A stretch of 64,000 nt of DNA from Callorhinus ursinus (GCF_003265705.1 NW_020313168.1:3314178-3378177); one strand, 5' to 3'. Shown: positions 1 to 10,901, counted from the first letter of the stretch. Numbers and translations are program-made. The notes: generated by a model from the letters alone, not told the origin.

Positions 1-856
1 CTGGTTATCCTAAGTGATGGTGGCTTATAGGTTCTGGGGGGATACCAAAGGATTCTCCATTTCATCGATGGGAACCAGAGGGACTGAGCGTAGGAGCCCA
101 TCAGACAGGCCAAGTGCGGGGGGCGGGAGGGTCATGAGTCAGGGCCCTTCCATACAGTCAGACTTCCAGAGTTCCAGACGCCGGTCCTCATTCTCTCTGC
201 CCTTCGGGCTCAGGAGGCCCTTCCTTGTCCTGGTGACCTCATGGAGGCTGGCTACTCCCCCAGCTGAGAACTGCCCTCCAGCATGGCCCCCAGCTCCTTC
301 CTGACCCTGTCCCAGAACAATCCCACTTTCTCTGTACACCCGGCTCATTCTGCTGGTGTTTCTGGGGGTCCCTGGGCCTGCTACTCCAGGACTTCCGCCC
401 CAGGCCTCCCAGCGGTCCTTGCTGTGATGCGCACGGTGCGCCGCAAGCCCCAGACACCCTCAGGTGGGGTCAGCGTGGGCCCCTCCTCCTCCCCCGTTCT
501 TCCCCGGGGTCCCACCTCCCCCACCCTCAGGTGCCGGGGCTCCAGTTGCCCCTTCTGCTCCTTCTCTTATCCACGGAGGAAGGACTCAGACCTCAAAGAC
601 AAGAAAAGGCGCTTTACTCTCTGTGGGGGTGGGGGGGTGCACATCTTCCACTCCTTCCCGGTGGGTGAGCCCTCAAGGGTGGATGGGGGGCTTTAAAGCT
701 GATGGTTCAGTGGGCACCCCCTTGGGGGGAACTTGACAAGGAACCCCCCCAGTTGGGAGAAGTGAGGGGCGAGGTGGTGCTTCTCTGTGGCGATGGAGGC
801 CCAGCTGCCCGGCCTTCATCCCTGCTGATCTCTTTGTTCCCTCGGGAGCCTTGTAG
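1..856 (+). other. LGALS3BP: LGALS3BP intron upstream of the SRCR exon
   Basis: No signal-peptide exon of the human type (MTPPRLFWVWLL-like) could be found here on the plus strand, so the stretch is read as intron between the signal-peptide exon and the first SRCR exon. It is GC-rich with a G-run near 626-636 and nothing else recognisable. Confidence 0.7.
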
Positions 857-1048
857 GCGAGAAAGATGGGGACATGCGGCTGGCCGATGGGGACACCGCC
901 AACGAGGGTCGCGTGGAGATCTTCTACAGAGGCCAGTGGGGGACCGTGTGTGACAACCTGTGGGACCTGACGGATGCCAGTGTCGTCTGCCGGGCCCTGG
1001 GGTTTGCGAATGCCACCGAGGCTCTGGGCGGAGCTGCCTTTGGGCCAG
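857..1048 (+). CDS. LGALS3BP: LGALS3BP exon: first half of SRCR domain
   Basis: The acceptor ttgtag ends at 856 and the donor gt is at 1049. The exon completes a glycine codon begun in the upstream exon, which fits the human Gly just after the signal peptide. It reads [11 protein letters not shown] and then the SRCR core with GTVCDNLW and VVCRALGF. Two of the six SRCR cysteines and the first sequon (NAT) lie here. Confidence 0.95.
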
Positions 1049-4000
1049 GTAGGCCTGCCTGTCCCCAGGTCCTCCAGAGCGGAGCCTCGCTGCCAAGCAG
1101 CCTGTCCCAGGAAGGGACTGTCACCTGAGACACGCACATGGCCTTCCTAACTCACAGAGCACTGGCAAACATTTGAAATAGTTCCGCAGGGGCTCTGACA
1201 GGCCATCCCGTTCCCTCAGGGCACGTCCCTTCCTGAAACAGTCCCCCCCCAGCCCCCTCTCCCCACCCCGAGGAGTCTGGTGCAGGGACATCTCCCCTGA
1301 CACAGCCAACAGAGGCTGCTTCGTGGTACAGTGTTCCAAGCATAAACCCGAAGTCCCGCTCGGCTCGGATGGATGGGGGCGCCCCAGGTTCTACCCGGTG
1401 CCAGACGGCGCAGGGGAGCGTGAGGGCCGAGCGGCCCTGGTCACAGATCGGGAGGCCCGCAGAGCACTTCTCCCATGGCTCCTGGGGGAGCAGCCCCGTG
1501 CTCGCCCCCCGCCCCCCAGCCCCCGTCCTCCTTGCTGTGCCACCAGGCGCCGGCCCGGTCATGCTGGATGAGGTGGAGTGCACGGGCACGGAGCCCTCGC
1601 TGGCCAACTGCAGCTCCCTGGGCTGGCTGAAGAGTCACTGCAGGCACAACCAGGACGCCGGCGTGGTCTGCACCAACGGTGAGCCCCGGGGCACGCGCGC
1701 CATCCATGCGGAGGGCACGCCTGTGCCCAGTTCCCCTGTGACACCCTCCTGGCTGGGAGGGGACAGGAGAGCCTCCAGGGCCTGCCCCTCCCAGCAGTGA
1801 TCCCGAACTCCCCCCCGCCCCGCCCTTCCCTGGCACGGCTCAGAAATGCCACGTTCACCTGGGTCATCTGGCAAGAGCCGTGGGCCGCCTGCACGGGCCA
1901 CCTGCCTGTCGCTTCTTTAAACCCCAGCCTCTCACGGTCGTCGGTCCTCATGCGCCCACGTGCCTCGACAGCAAACTGAATGTGCCTTCAACCTGCCCTG
2001 GTGGCGGGAGCCCACCCTCGCACCTCTCCCTGCCCCCGCCCAGCCCCACCACGTGTGCTGACCTTGCCAGGTGCTCTGTGTTCTTCGGTCCCTGAATCCA
2101 GTGTTACTGTTGTCCACTTGTCCTTCTTCCTGGGCTTCACACAGGGCTTGGGGGCCAATCAGAGCATTGACACAAGGAGGGGTCACGGGGGGCGGGGCGG
2201 GCAGGAGATGCACCTGGGCCTGGGGTGCAGGGCAGGGAGCAGTCCTGGTGGGGAGCCCATGTGGGAGTGGGGGCCGGAGGAATGAGGGGCTGAACCCACC
2301 TGGCTGACGTGTCAGGACTGATTCAAACCCTATTCGTGGCAAAAGAAAGAGCAGGTGGGATTTAGTTCCCAGCTAGGCTTTGGGATTGTTGGTGGGAGGA
2401 GTCACTTCTCTAGGCCTCAGTTTCTGAGGGAGCCTGCTAGGGACCCCAAAGCTCGAAATTGAGTTTCCATAAGACCCTCACTCTTCAGACCATCAAACCA
2501 GGGAGAAGTTCTGGGTTTTTAGAAGGTGCCACCTGGGTCATTGTTTGATGGGTCAGGGTTTTAAACGGGTGGGGCCCCGGACTCTGGAAGTCAGCGGAGG
2601 GGCTGCCTGAATGTGGGGGAGCAGGGGATCTGACCGGGGGTGTTCAACAGGGGCGGGGACGCTCTGGGCCACAGAGGGGAATGGCACCCTCGTCTTCCCC
2701 GAGCCTTCCTGAGTAGATGGAGCTGGGAGGAGCCTGAGTCCAGGGAGGAGAAGTGTTCTCGGTGACAGCACCTGACCTAACCATATGCCCCCCTCTGCCC
2801 CTTCTAGAAACTCGAGATGCCCACACCCTTGACCTGTCAGATGAGCTCCCTGCAGCCCTTGAGCAGATCTTTGACAGCCAAAGGGGCTGTGACCTGTCCA
2901 TCAGCGTGAGGGCAAGGGACCAGGAGGAGGAGGGCCTGGACTTGTGTGTCCACAGGCTGATCCTGTCTGCCAACCCCGAGGCTCAGGCCCTGTGGAAGGA
3001 GCCGGGCCCCACGGTCACCATGGAGGTGGACACAGAGTGCCTGCCTGTTGTCAGAGACTTTATCAGGTGACCGCCCTTGGGATGGGGGTACCAGGGCCTG
3101 GGCACCTCCCCTCCGACAGCAAACCATGGGGCTACGGCACCGAGCACATCGGTGCTTTCACGGACACAAGCGTGTGTACGACACACACGTACATGCACAC
3201 TCACCCCCACACACATACCTACGTTCACCCACATTCACACCTGTGCACACGCTTGGGCGTACATGCTTGGGCTCACAGTCGTGTGCATTCCACACTCACA
3301 CGTGTGCATAATACACTCTCGCTGCCACACTTATGTATGCACACACATTCGCACACTCCTACGTATACTTGCATACTCTGCACTGACACCCACACTGTCA
3401 CACACAGATACACCGACTTTCACAAAACACTGCATAAAACATCTCCCGAGGGAACTGCCACTATTATAAGAGGTCTCAAACGCTCTGTGGGTTACGAATT
3501 CGCCAGGAACAAGATGGCTGGATTAGTGAAAGGTTGCCACAGGGGCCTGGGGCAGAGCTGGGAAGGGGCCCGGGTGTCGCCCAGAGCAGGAGGCTCCTTG
3601 CACACTCGAGGCCGCGGGTCTGGGCCACCTGCCTCGCAACACCACATCACACGGGCCCGGACAGCTGTGTGGTAGGGGAGAAATCGGGTGGCCCAGAAAC
3701 ACACACACCTCCCCTACCTCGTAGGTAACCCAAGGATATGGTGTAGTATTTCCAAGAACCTACAACCTAGTTATGAATTCATCCTCCCGCTCCTCATGCA
3801 CTGACCTCGCTTGTGTGAAAGGTAGAACCCCTGCAACTCCACACCCATCAGAAAGTCTTACCTGGGCCTTTGCACCCGCTCGGCTGCGTGCATGAGCCAG
3901 TGCCCCGCGTGAGGGAACTGGGACACGAGGGGCCAGCCTGTCCTGGGCCTGGGCCGTCACCCGTGCCGCCAGGCCACCCTGCTGGGGCCTCGCAGGGGCC

Positions 4001-5866
4001 GGCGTTCAGAAAGCATCCGTTTACCTGCCCCCCGCCCCCCGCCTTATGGGGGCCAAAGGTGTCGGCCCAAACTGGCAGACGTGCTTTCCAAAAAATAAAG
4101 AGAGACCACTGGTTCCCCCCGCAAAAGAAAGAAAGAAAGCATCCATTTAAAAAGAACTGCTCCTTTTTGTTCTTAAGACCTAAAGCTTTATATAGCAGGC
4201 AGTGACATTTAAGAGAAAACAACAAATGGCAATTTTTCATGAGATGAAAATGGTTTCTTTCCAGCCAAGTATGAGAAGTTGGTGGCTAGCCTGCGCCCCT
4301 CCCAGTGAGGTCCATTTCTGTGACATGTTTGAGGACGAGGGCAGGTGTCCGTCCCCGCCTTCCCTGGCCCAGCTGGGGTCATGCCCTGGGTCACCGGGAG
4401 CAAGGGCTCCCCGTCGGCAGGGGAAGCAGACGGGGGGCAAGCAGGGCTGAAGGGGTCCAGCGGGGGGTGTGCCAGCGGGAAGGAAGGGGCGGTGCCGGCC
4501 AAGGGGACAGCAGTGACGGGGAAGGCGGGGGACAGGAGGTGGTGGGGCTGCCTCCCTTGGGTGAGGACGGAGCGTCATGCTCCAGGGCCCTGGGGTCTGC
4601 CTGCTTGTCTGTGCACGTGGCTCTGAGCCAGCCTGAGGCTGGAATGTGGATTGACCCAAAGGATAAATGCATGGGGCACGGAGTGCCTCTTGCGATGGCT
4701 GGCACCCCTGGGGGTGTCCGTGGGTCAGTGGCAAACACATGGTCGACAGTGGTGTTGGAGAGGCAGGCCCGGCACACACGTCGTCCTGCAGGGGCAGGGT
4801 GCACCAGGTGCTCAGCTTTCACTCCCCTCCCAGGTACTTCTACTCCCGAAGGCTGGATATTTCCCTGACGTCCGTGAAGTGCTTCCACAAGCTCGCCTCT
4901 GACTACAGGGCCTGGCGGCTGCAGAGCTTCTGCGCCAGCCTCTTTGCCGTCCTCCTCCCCGAGGACCCCTCCTTCCAGACGCCCCTGGACCTCTACACCT
5001 ATGCACTGGCCACGCAGGACCCCGTGCTGGAGGAGCTGTGCGTGCAGTTCCTGGCCTGGAACTTCAAGGCCCTGACGCAGGCCGAGGCCTGGCCCGGCGT
5101 GCCCACGGCCCTGCTGCAGGTCCTGCTCTCCAGGAGCGAGCTGGCCGTGCCCAGCGAGCTGGCCCTGCTGATGGCCTTGGACGTGTGGAGCCAGGAGAAG
5201 CAGCCTTCCCCCAGGGAGGTGGAAAGCCTGGTGGAGAAGGTCCGGTTCCCCATGATGCTGCCCGAAGACCTGTTCGAGCTGCGGTTTAACCTGTCCCTGT
5301 ACTGGAGCCATGAGGCACTGTTCCAGAAGAAGATCCTGCAGGCGCTGGAATTCCACACCGTGCCCTTGCGGCTGCTGGCCCAGCACGGAGGCCTGAACCT
5401 CACCGAGGATGCCTACCAGCCCCGGCTGTACACCTCGTCCACCTGGAGTGCCTCTGTCTCGGGCAGCTCCAGGGCCTTGTCCAGGTCCTTCCAGACCCCA
5501 CAGCACCCCAGCTTCCTGTTCCAAACCAGGCGCATCTCCTGGTCTCTGATCTACCTTCCCACCCTCCAGAGCTGCTGGAACTATGGGTTCTCATGCTCCT
5601 CGGACGAGGTCCCCCTCCTGCACCTCTCCAAGTCTCACTACTCGGAGCCCACCATCGGCTATGAAAACAAAGCCCTGATCCTCTGTGGGGGGCGCTTTGT
5701 GGCCCATGTCACCAACTTTGAGGACCAGAAGGCCATGATCCCCAGCGCCCTGGGCACCAACAGTTCCAGGAGCGCCTCCCTCTTCCCCTGCCCGGCAGGC
5801 TCCTTCAGCAGCTTCCAAGCGGTCATCCGCCCCTTCTACCTGACCAACTCCTCGGGCGTGGACTAG
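857..5866 (+). CDS. LGALS3BP: LGALS3BP, galectin-3-binding protein (Mac-2BP/90K), four coding exons, 5' end outside window
   Basis: This gene encodes a secreted, heavily glycosylated scavenger-receptor-family protein that binds galectins, collagens and integrins and forms large ring-like oligomers. Joining 857-1048, 1547-1678, 2808-3066 and 4834-5866 gives one open frame of 538 residues. All introns are GT-AG, and the first three junctions shown (857, 1048/1547, 1678/2808) split a codon after base one, the last after base two. Domain order is SRCR (about residues 5-108, six cysteines), BTB (about 115-200), BACK-like helices and a C-terminal domain ending LTNSSGVD. Sequons NAT, NET, NLS, NLT and two NSS are present. 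Human LGALS3BP is 585 residues; the shortfall is the signal-peptide exon upstream plus a 32-residue deletion in the last exon. The identification rests on long near-identical stretches such as [20 protein letters not shown]. The next gene on this strand is TIMP2, as in human. Confidence 0.97.
1049..1546 (+). other. LGALS3BP: LGALS3BP intron between the two SRCR exons
   Basis: This GT-AG intron of 498 bases splits the SRCR domain. It holds C-rich tracts before the acceptor (about 1505-1530) and no recognisable repeat. Confidence 0.9.
1547..1678 (+). CDS. LGALS3BP: LGALS3BP exon: second half of SRCR domain
   Basis: The acceptor caccag ends at 1546 and the donor gt is at 1679-1680. The exon encodes [16 protein letters not shown] through DAGVVCTN and supplies the remaining four SRCR cysteines. 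The last asparagine joins Glu-Thr of the next exon to make an N-glycosylation sequon that spans the splice junction, as in human. Confidence 0.95.
1679..2807 (+). other. LGALS3BP: LGALS3BP intron between SRCR and BTB exons
   Basis: This GT-AG intron of 1129 bases has a pyrimidine-rich acceptor (ccctctgccccttctag). I see no repeat or small RNA in it. Confidence 0.9.
2808..3066 (+). CDS. LGALS3BP: LGALS3BP exon: BTB domain
   Basis: The acceptor cttctag ends at 2807 and the donor gt follows 3066. The exon encodes [18 protein letters not shown], the BTB signature [15 protein letters not shown], and [13 protein letters not shown] mediates the dimer and oligomer assembly of this protein. Two residues are gained relative to human in the acidic loop DQEEEG. 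The human sequon NVT in this domain reads TVT here, so that site is lost. Confidence 0.95.
3166..3430. repeat. Degenerate (CA)n / CACA-rich microsatellite
   Basis: Long runs of alternating C and A with T and G interruptions (acacacacgtacatgcacac and similar) continue over about 265 bases inside an LGALS3BP intron. The interruptions point to an old, eroded microsatellite. Confidence 0.8.
4086..4142. repeat. A-rich stretch with (AAAG)n
   Basis: The run aaaagaaagaaagaaagc follows another A-rich block (ccaaaaaataaagagag). It may be the tail of an eroded retroposon, but no body is recognisable. Confidence 0.4.
4834..5866 (+). CDS. LGALS3BP: LGALS3BP last coding exon: end of BTB, BACK and C-terminal domain
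   Basis: The acceptor cccag ends at 4833 and the stop TAG is at 5864-5866. The exon completes the Arg codon and continues [20 protein letters not shown], then the BACK-like helical region with [20 protein letters not shown], and ends in the conserved NSSGVD. Between [16 protein letters not shown] and [12 protein letters not shown] the human protein has 32 more residues, rich in Tyr, Ser and basic residues; here they are absent without loss of frame. There is a very GC-rich open frame on the antisense strand over this exon, which is a shadow of codon bias. Confidence 0.96.
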
Positions 5867-6225
5867 ACCGGAGCTTGGAGAAGCCAGGGGCCTCCCAGCG
5901 CCACTGCGAGCCCCCCACAGCTGCTTCCCAACTGCCCGCTGCTTCCTGTCTGCAGCCACCCCCCAACGGCGGCCACCAGAGGGCCCTCCTGTTTCCACTG
6001 ATCTCTCTGAGCTTAGAGAAAGTACTGGAAGGTTTCAACTAATGCCCACCACTGTGCCTAGAAGTCCCAGTAACCCCCCTGCCCCCACCGTCCGGCTGGT
6101 TTCCAGGTGGAGAAGCAGGGGAACCTGGGCGGGGCAGCTGTTGGACTTTCCACGCCGACTTTCACTTCCCTGTCCTCTGCTGTCCCCCATCTGAGATCAC
6201 TAAAATTGCGCTGTGGCTCCCAAGT
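5867..6225 (+). other. LGALS3BP: Probable LGALS3BP 3' UTR
   Basis: This is the unique sequence after the TAG stop, up to a likely cleavage site about 20 bases beyond the variant poly(A) signal at 6199-6204. The length (about 350 bases) is close to what I recall for the human transcript. The 3' end is inferred. Confidence 0.5.
6199..6204 (+). promoter_or_regulatory. LGALS3BP: Candidate variant poly(A) signal ACTAAA for LGALS3BP
   Basis: ACTAAA is a known weak variant of AATAAA. It is followed by GT-rich sequence (gcgctgtggctcc, then cctgtgttcgtgcg), as expected downstream of a cleavage site. No canonical AATAAA lies between the stop codon and this point; one occurs at 6750-6755, beyond the poly-G tract, and is an alternative. 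Confidence 0.4.
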
Positions 6226-6503
6226 TCCTGTGTTCGTGCGGAGAGTCATGAGTTCATTCTGCACCCAGACGTTGGGTGTGCTGGGCCCTGGGGCGCAGAA
6301 TGAGCAGGCACAGTCCCTGTCCTCATGAAGCTATGATTTGGGCGTCAGGACACAAGTAGGCAAACATGCGGGGTCATTAAAATTGGAATAACGGGTGATG
6401 AAAACCAAAGGAGGTGCGGGGGAAGGTGCGGGCTAGACCCACTTGGGGTTAGATCTCCAGGGGGAAATGAAGAATGAGAGCAGCAGGCGCGTGGAAATGC
6501 GGT

Positions 6504-6609
6504 GGGGGGGGGGGGGGGGGGGGGGGGGCGCCCGGGGGGGGGGGGGGGGCCCCCCGGGAAAAAACGAAGGGGGGCGGGGGGGGGGGGGAAGGGGGGGGGG
6601 GGGGGGGGG
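6504..6609. repeat. Poly-G low-complexity tract
   Basis: Nearly pure G over about 105 bases, starting with 25 uninterrupted G and broken only by short C and A islands. It could form G-quadruplexes, but the form also fits base-calling collapse in a GC-rich region, so its length should not be trusted. Confidence 0.85.
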
Positions 6610-9600
6610 CTGGGAGGATGCGCTCCAGGGAGAAGGAGCGGCCCCCCTCAGCACCGCGCCTCTGTCTGTCCTCGCACGCGTGCCCAGGGATGGGGACCCA
6701 GCGCCTGGGAGAACAACCTCCATGCCCCTCAGCAAGGTGCCCGACCACAAATAAACAAGGCCTGCGCCAGGGCGGGCCGGCCAGAGGGACTCGCAGAATC
6801 TAGGCGGGGGCGGGGGCCGAGGCGGGGCCCCATGAGAATGTCCCCACTGCGAGGGGGATGGGAACTCTGGACTGTCCCTGCTTCTCTGTGATACATGCTC
6901 CAGGCCCGGGGTCCCCGGTGGAAGCATCTGGTTGGCTGAACCCAGGCCCCGTGCCCCCCGCTCTCCGCCGAAGTCTGAGCGCGAGCCTCTGGACCGTCTT
7001 GGCCTCGGGAAGGGGAGGCGGCACCAAGCTCAGCCAATGGGAGGGGGGTTCAGACGCTGGGCAGCAGGCCCCGCCACACACTAACTCCCCACTGGCACTG
7101 CAGACGCAAAAGCAGGGGCACAAAGCCTCCCGCCTGCCCCCCTCACCCCCCCCCCCCCCGGCTCCGATGGCGCACCCAGCTCCTGCTCCACCATCTTGGC
7201 CACTCCTGTGGCGGTCCCTTGATGTTGTCCAAGTCGATCATTTTACCTGCATCGTGCGTTGACAACAGAGAGCAAACATTGGCGTAAGGACGCCCTGGAC
7301 GCAGCAGGGGACGCCGCCGGTGGAATTAGCCCCATGGTGGCGCCGACTGTGGCTCTCCTCTCCTATGCTGCCCCGGTTCCCGGGGCCCCTGCCTGTGAGG
7401 AAGCCCGCAGCCCGGGGACACTCGGCCCCCTGCCCCCCGAGGATCTGCCCGAGTTCCTTCCACCCTCCGCACGCTTTTGCGCGGCAGCCCTGCTCCCCCG
7501 GCTCCCCTCGAGCCACCTCTCCGCCCATTGGACTGGCCCAAGGGCATGGTGAGACTGGCACCTTCCAACTCAGTGGGACATGGAGGTGTCTCCTGGTGGA
7601 GACATTGGTCTCTCGGGTGTAAGCTCCCTGACGCGGCAGGGCCCAGAGTTTCCGAGGGCGCCACCGGTGACTAGCTGGACGGCTCGGGCACCGCTGATTT
7701 CTCTTCCCTGGCTCCGCGAGAACCACGTACTAGCCACGGGCTCAGCGTGTGCCGTGGGCTGGAGAGCCGTTGTTGACACGTTTGGCAGGAGTTGATGGGG
7801 TTTGTAAGGACTCTGGAAGGAGGGTGGTTCCGGGCCCGGCTGACACGCCTCTGGATCGAGGGTCTTCCACCTTTCGTCACTGTCACCCCGAGCCACGCGC
7901 CACGGATGTGTCACGGGCTGCGCATACCGAATCCCCGGGCCTTGGCTCCTGCGTGAGTGGGGGGGCGGCCTCCATGCTGTTCGGCTAGTCCAGGGTCGGT
8001 AGCACTAACACCAGTATGACGGTTGAGGAGGGCCGATCCCAATCTGGAATAAATGTCAGTTCCTCGGCTGGGGGGTGTCTGCCGTGAGCAAGTGTCCTGG
8101 GGAGCCTCATAAGCTGCCGGGTGAGGGCTCAGAAGCAAAGGTCAGATTACATCAGCCGGGGTGACCAGGCCAAGGTCAGCCCCGGCAAAGCCTCCCTCCC
8201 TGCCACCACGGCCACCCGGAGAGCCAGAAGAGCAGGCCCTTGTGGCTGGGGCCGGGGGGGGGGGGGCAGTGAAGAGACCGCCCCTAAGCAGCCTGCCGGA
8301 CTGCTGTGGCGGGAGAGTCTATGCTGCAGGGGGGCCTTTCCGTGAACAGTCCCCAGGCGTAAACGTTCTCATCCTCTGTGACCATTCTAAGACATCTGTC
8401 TTCGTCCAGTTCCCAAAGCCTGCTGTCCCTCCTCCCCCACCGTACTCCTTCCATCCCAGGCTCTCTGACCAAACCCCTCGCCTCCTGCACAGGCGAGGTA
8501 GCTGCAGACCCCTTTCCCTGTACCCAGATGGAGAGTAAGATGTCTGCTCAACCTTCAATCCCCAAGGGAGGGCCACAATGCCTGTGGTGCGCCTGAAACC
8601 AGGCTGCATTTTCCCCGTGAGCCTGTAGGGGGCCGAGGGAGCGGGGGCTGAGATGCAGGACAGCAGCAGTTTGTAGGTGCGAGTCACCCCTGCCTCCGGG
8701 GCTTGATTGGGCCACTCTGCCTGCTGCTGGTGGCTCAGATCCCGTCCAGTTCACGGAGGGCGGCTCAGGACCCGTGTTCAGGTGCTGGGGCTCAAAGCTG
8801 GTCGTGGCTTGGAAGAAGAAGACCTGCTCAAAGCAGGTCGTGCCTGCTGCAGAGGGCACAGCATGACTTGACTCCAAACCCCCAGACACCTCCTGGGTGG
8901 TCGTCCCGCCAGGCCCCCTGCGCTCCCCAGTGCGCCTTTGTGAATTTCAAGCACCCCTGGGTTAGCAGCTCGTGAAGGCATCTGTTCTGGTCCTGAGCAC
9001 CTCACGGGCAGCTGGCCACATCCTCCCCCTTGCAGTCGGGAAGCCCCTGCCACCTGGCGCCTCCCCCCCGTCCATGTCCCCGGACGTTCAGGAAAGACAG
9101 CTGTCCGGGTCTGTCCAGATGAGAGGCTACGGATTAACTGCAGAGGTGCACACTTCAGGGTCCTGGGTCCTGAGTTCCTTTATTTGCATCGTATCGAGGA
9201 GTTCATGGGTCTCCGGGGAGTCCCATTGTCCATCAACCAGTTGAGACAGTTAGCATGACTCTCAGACACTCAAGCAGTGAAGCCAGATCTCTGACGGATG
9301 CACCTGTACTGGGTATTTTTAGCTCCGGTTTCATCTAATGAAAACCCAAAATAGTGGTGACTTATATGAGATACTTTCCTTTTCTCTCACGTAGGAGAGA
9401 TGAGGCATCTTTCTGGAGGTAGGCACCTCCTCCTTCCACACCACTGTCTCAGCATGTGACTGCCATCCTCAAGGTTACTTCATGGTCCATAATGGCTGCT
9501 GGGATTCCAGCCATCATGTCTGCCTTTTGGGAAGCAGGAAGGAGGTAGCTGAAAGGGACAAAAGGTGTCTGTCCCCTGACGCTGAGTGCATCTTTACATT

Positions 9601-9689
9601 TTGCATGTAAGGTGGCTCACTTGCTAGTCTTCCTCACTTCCCTCAGCCCCAGAGGGCTCCCTCATGCCTCCTCCCGGGTACTACCGCAG
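6610..9689. other. Intergenic, no gene seen
   Basis: This GC-rich intergenic sequence has many short overlapping open frames in all frames but no conserved protein segment, splice pattern or RNA gene that I recognise. A C-run at about 7147-7159 and a G-run at about 8256-8266 are the only low-complexity features. Confidence 0.6.
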
Positions 9690-10075
9690 CCCCACCCCCG
9701 TAACCATTGCTCTGACTTCTGTCAACACCGAACCTCACATAAATCGAATCATACAGTACGTACCCTTCGGCATCAGCCTTCTTGGGCTCAGTATTTTGTC
9801 TATGAGGTTCATGCATGTCGTTCCACACAGCAAAGCAGAATTCCATTACATGAATTTGCCACAGTTTTCCAACCCAGTCCACAGCTGATGAGCATCAGGG
9901 TTGTGTCCAGCATTGTATTCTGAGTAAAGCCTCCGTGAGCATTCTTGGATGTGCCCTTTGGAGGACACGTGGACTCACTTGTCTCGGGGGTACCCCTAGG
10001 AGTGGAGTTGATGGGGTGTTCGTTTCGCTTTCGTGGACGCTGCCACACCCTCTTCCTTGGTGACAGTGCCAGTGC
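9690..10075 (+). repeat. Old L1 (L1M-type) 3' fragment
   Basis: The text follows the familiar mammalian L1M 3' region: attccattacatgaatttgcc, then tgatgagcatcagggttgtg, then cctaggagtggagttgatgg. It is highly diverged and has no coding capacity. Confidence 0.65.
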
Positions 10076-10224
10076 CCCCACCCCCACGGCGTGGGAGAGC
10101 CCCGCTGCCCCGTGCTGTCACCAGCACCGCACACGGTGGGTCTGCGGGCGTTTCTCTGCTTTCAGCCCAATGTTCTCCGAGGGCCGCTCACCTGGAATCC
10201 ATTTCCAGCACCAATGTCTATACC

Positions 10225-10500
10225 GGCCACTGCTCCTAGTTGCAAACAACAGAACAACTCTGGTGAATCTAAGCAGAAGAGGGTTTATGGAAGGAATTAG
10301 AAAGCTCGCAGAATGGATGGAAAGGCTGAAGAACCAGGTTCGGGGACTGAGCAACAATTAAGGAAGTTAGTATTTCAGGTAAGTGGCCCACTAACAAACC
10401 AGTCCACCATTCGTGTGCACATGGCCCTAGGGAATTGTAGTCTGGGCTGGGTTCTGCTGGGATGCTCCTCTTTGCCCCCACAGGGTTGGCTGGGCTCCTC
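10225..10500 (+). repeat. Old interspersed repeat, family not named
   Basis: The start (cctagttgcaaacaacagaa) and the following gaatctaagcagaagagggt resemble a common mammalian repeat that begins with a GTTGCAAATAACAGAAAC-like block. A related piece is at 18485-18700. I cannot name the family with confidence. Confidence 0.4.
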
Positions 10501-10702
10501 ATGTCGGGGGCCTCACCTGGGTGGGACAGCTGGGAGCATGGGTCCCCTCTCTCCATGGGGTCTCTCATCCTGGTGAATGCTAACGCAGGCTTGGGCACGT
10601 GGGGGCAGAGCTCCACGATGCGAGGCCACCATAGATCCAAGGGTGGAGAAAATGGCCTCCACCTCCTGTCGGGGGGTGGGGGGGCTGCCATTTGATTCAT
10701 TA

Positions 10703-10901
10703 TCTTTTAGATTTTATTTATTTATTTGAGAGAGAGAGCTTATTTGAGAGAGCGAACACAAGCCGGGGCAGGGGAGGGACAGAGAGAGAAGCAGGCTCCT
10801 CGCCGAGCAGGGAGCCCAATGTGGGGCTCAATCCCAGGACCCCGGGATCGGGACCGGAGCCGAAGGCAGACGCCTCACCGACGGAGCCCCCCGGGCGCCG
10901 C
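10703..10901 (-). repeat. can-SINE (tRNA-derived), minus orientation
   Basis: Reads as the reverse complement of the arctoid can-SINE: an AGATTTTATTTATTTATTTG tail at the left, the GAGAAGCAGGCTC body and a tRNA-like head ending ggcgccgc at the right. A 14-base internal duplication of the tail (ttatttgagagag twice) is visible. Confidence 0.85.

Larger units (their letters stand above)
3067..4833 (+). other. LGALS3BP: LGALS3BP intron between BTB exon and last coding exon
   Basis: This GT-AG intron is 1767 bases long. It contains a degenerate CA-type microsatellite (about 3166-3430), an A-rich stretch with AAAG repeats (about 4086-4140) and otherwise unique GC-rich sequence. Confidence 0.9.

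Noticed and set aside
283..330. Possible LGALS3BP signal-peptide exon starting at an ATG near 283
   Set aside because: The translation is not a typical signal peptide and no donor that would leave one base of a Gly codon follows in frame; the true exon is taken to be upstream of the window.
2944..3675. Open frame of 243 codons with His/Thr repeats
   Set aside because: It crosses the LGALS3BP donor site and is mostly the translated CA microsatellite.
4391..5524. Open frame of 377 codons on the minus strand over the last LGALS3BP exon
   Set aside because: It is antisense to a strongly conserved exon, has low-complexity Gly/Gln/Leu composition and no recognisable domain; GC-rich third positions of the sense strand explain it.
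6433..6927. Poly-Gly and poly-Pro open frames
   Set aside because: These are translations of the poly-G tract.
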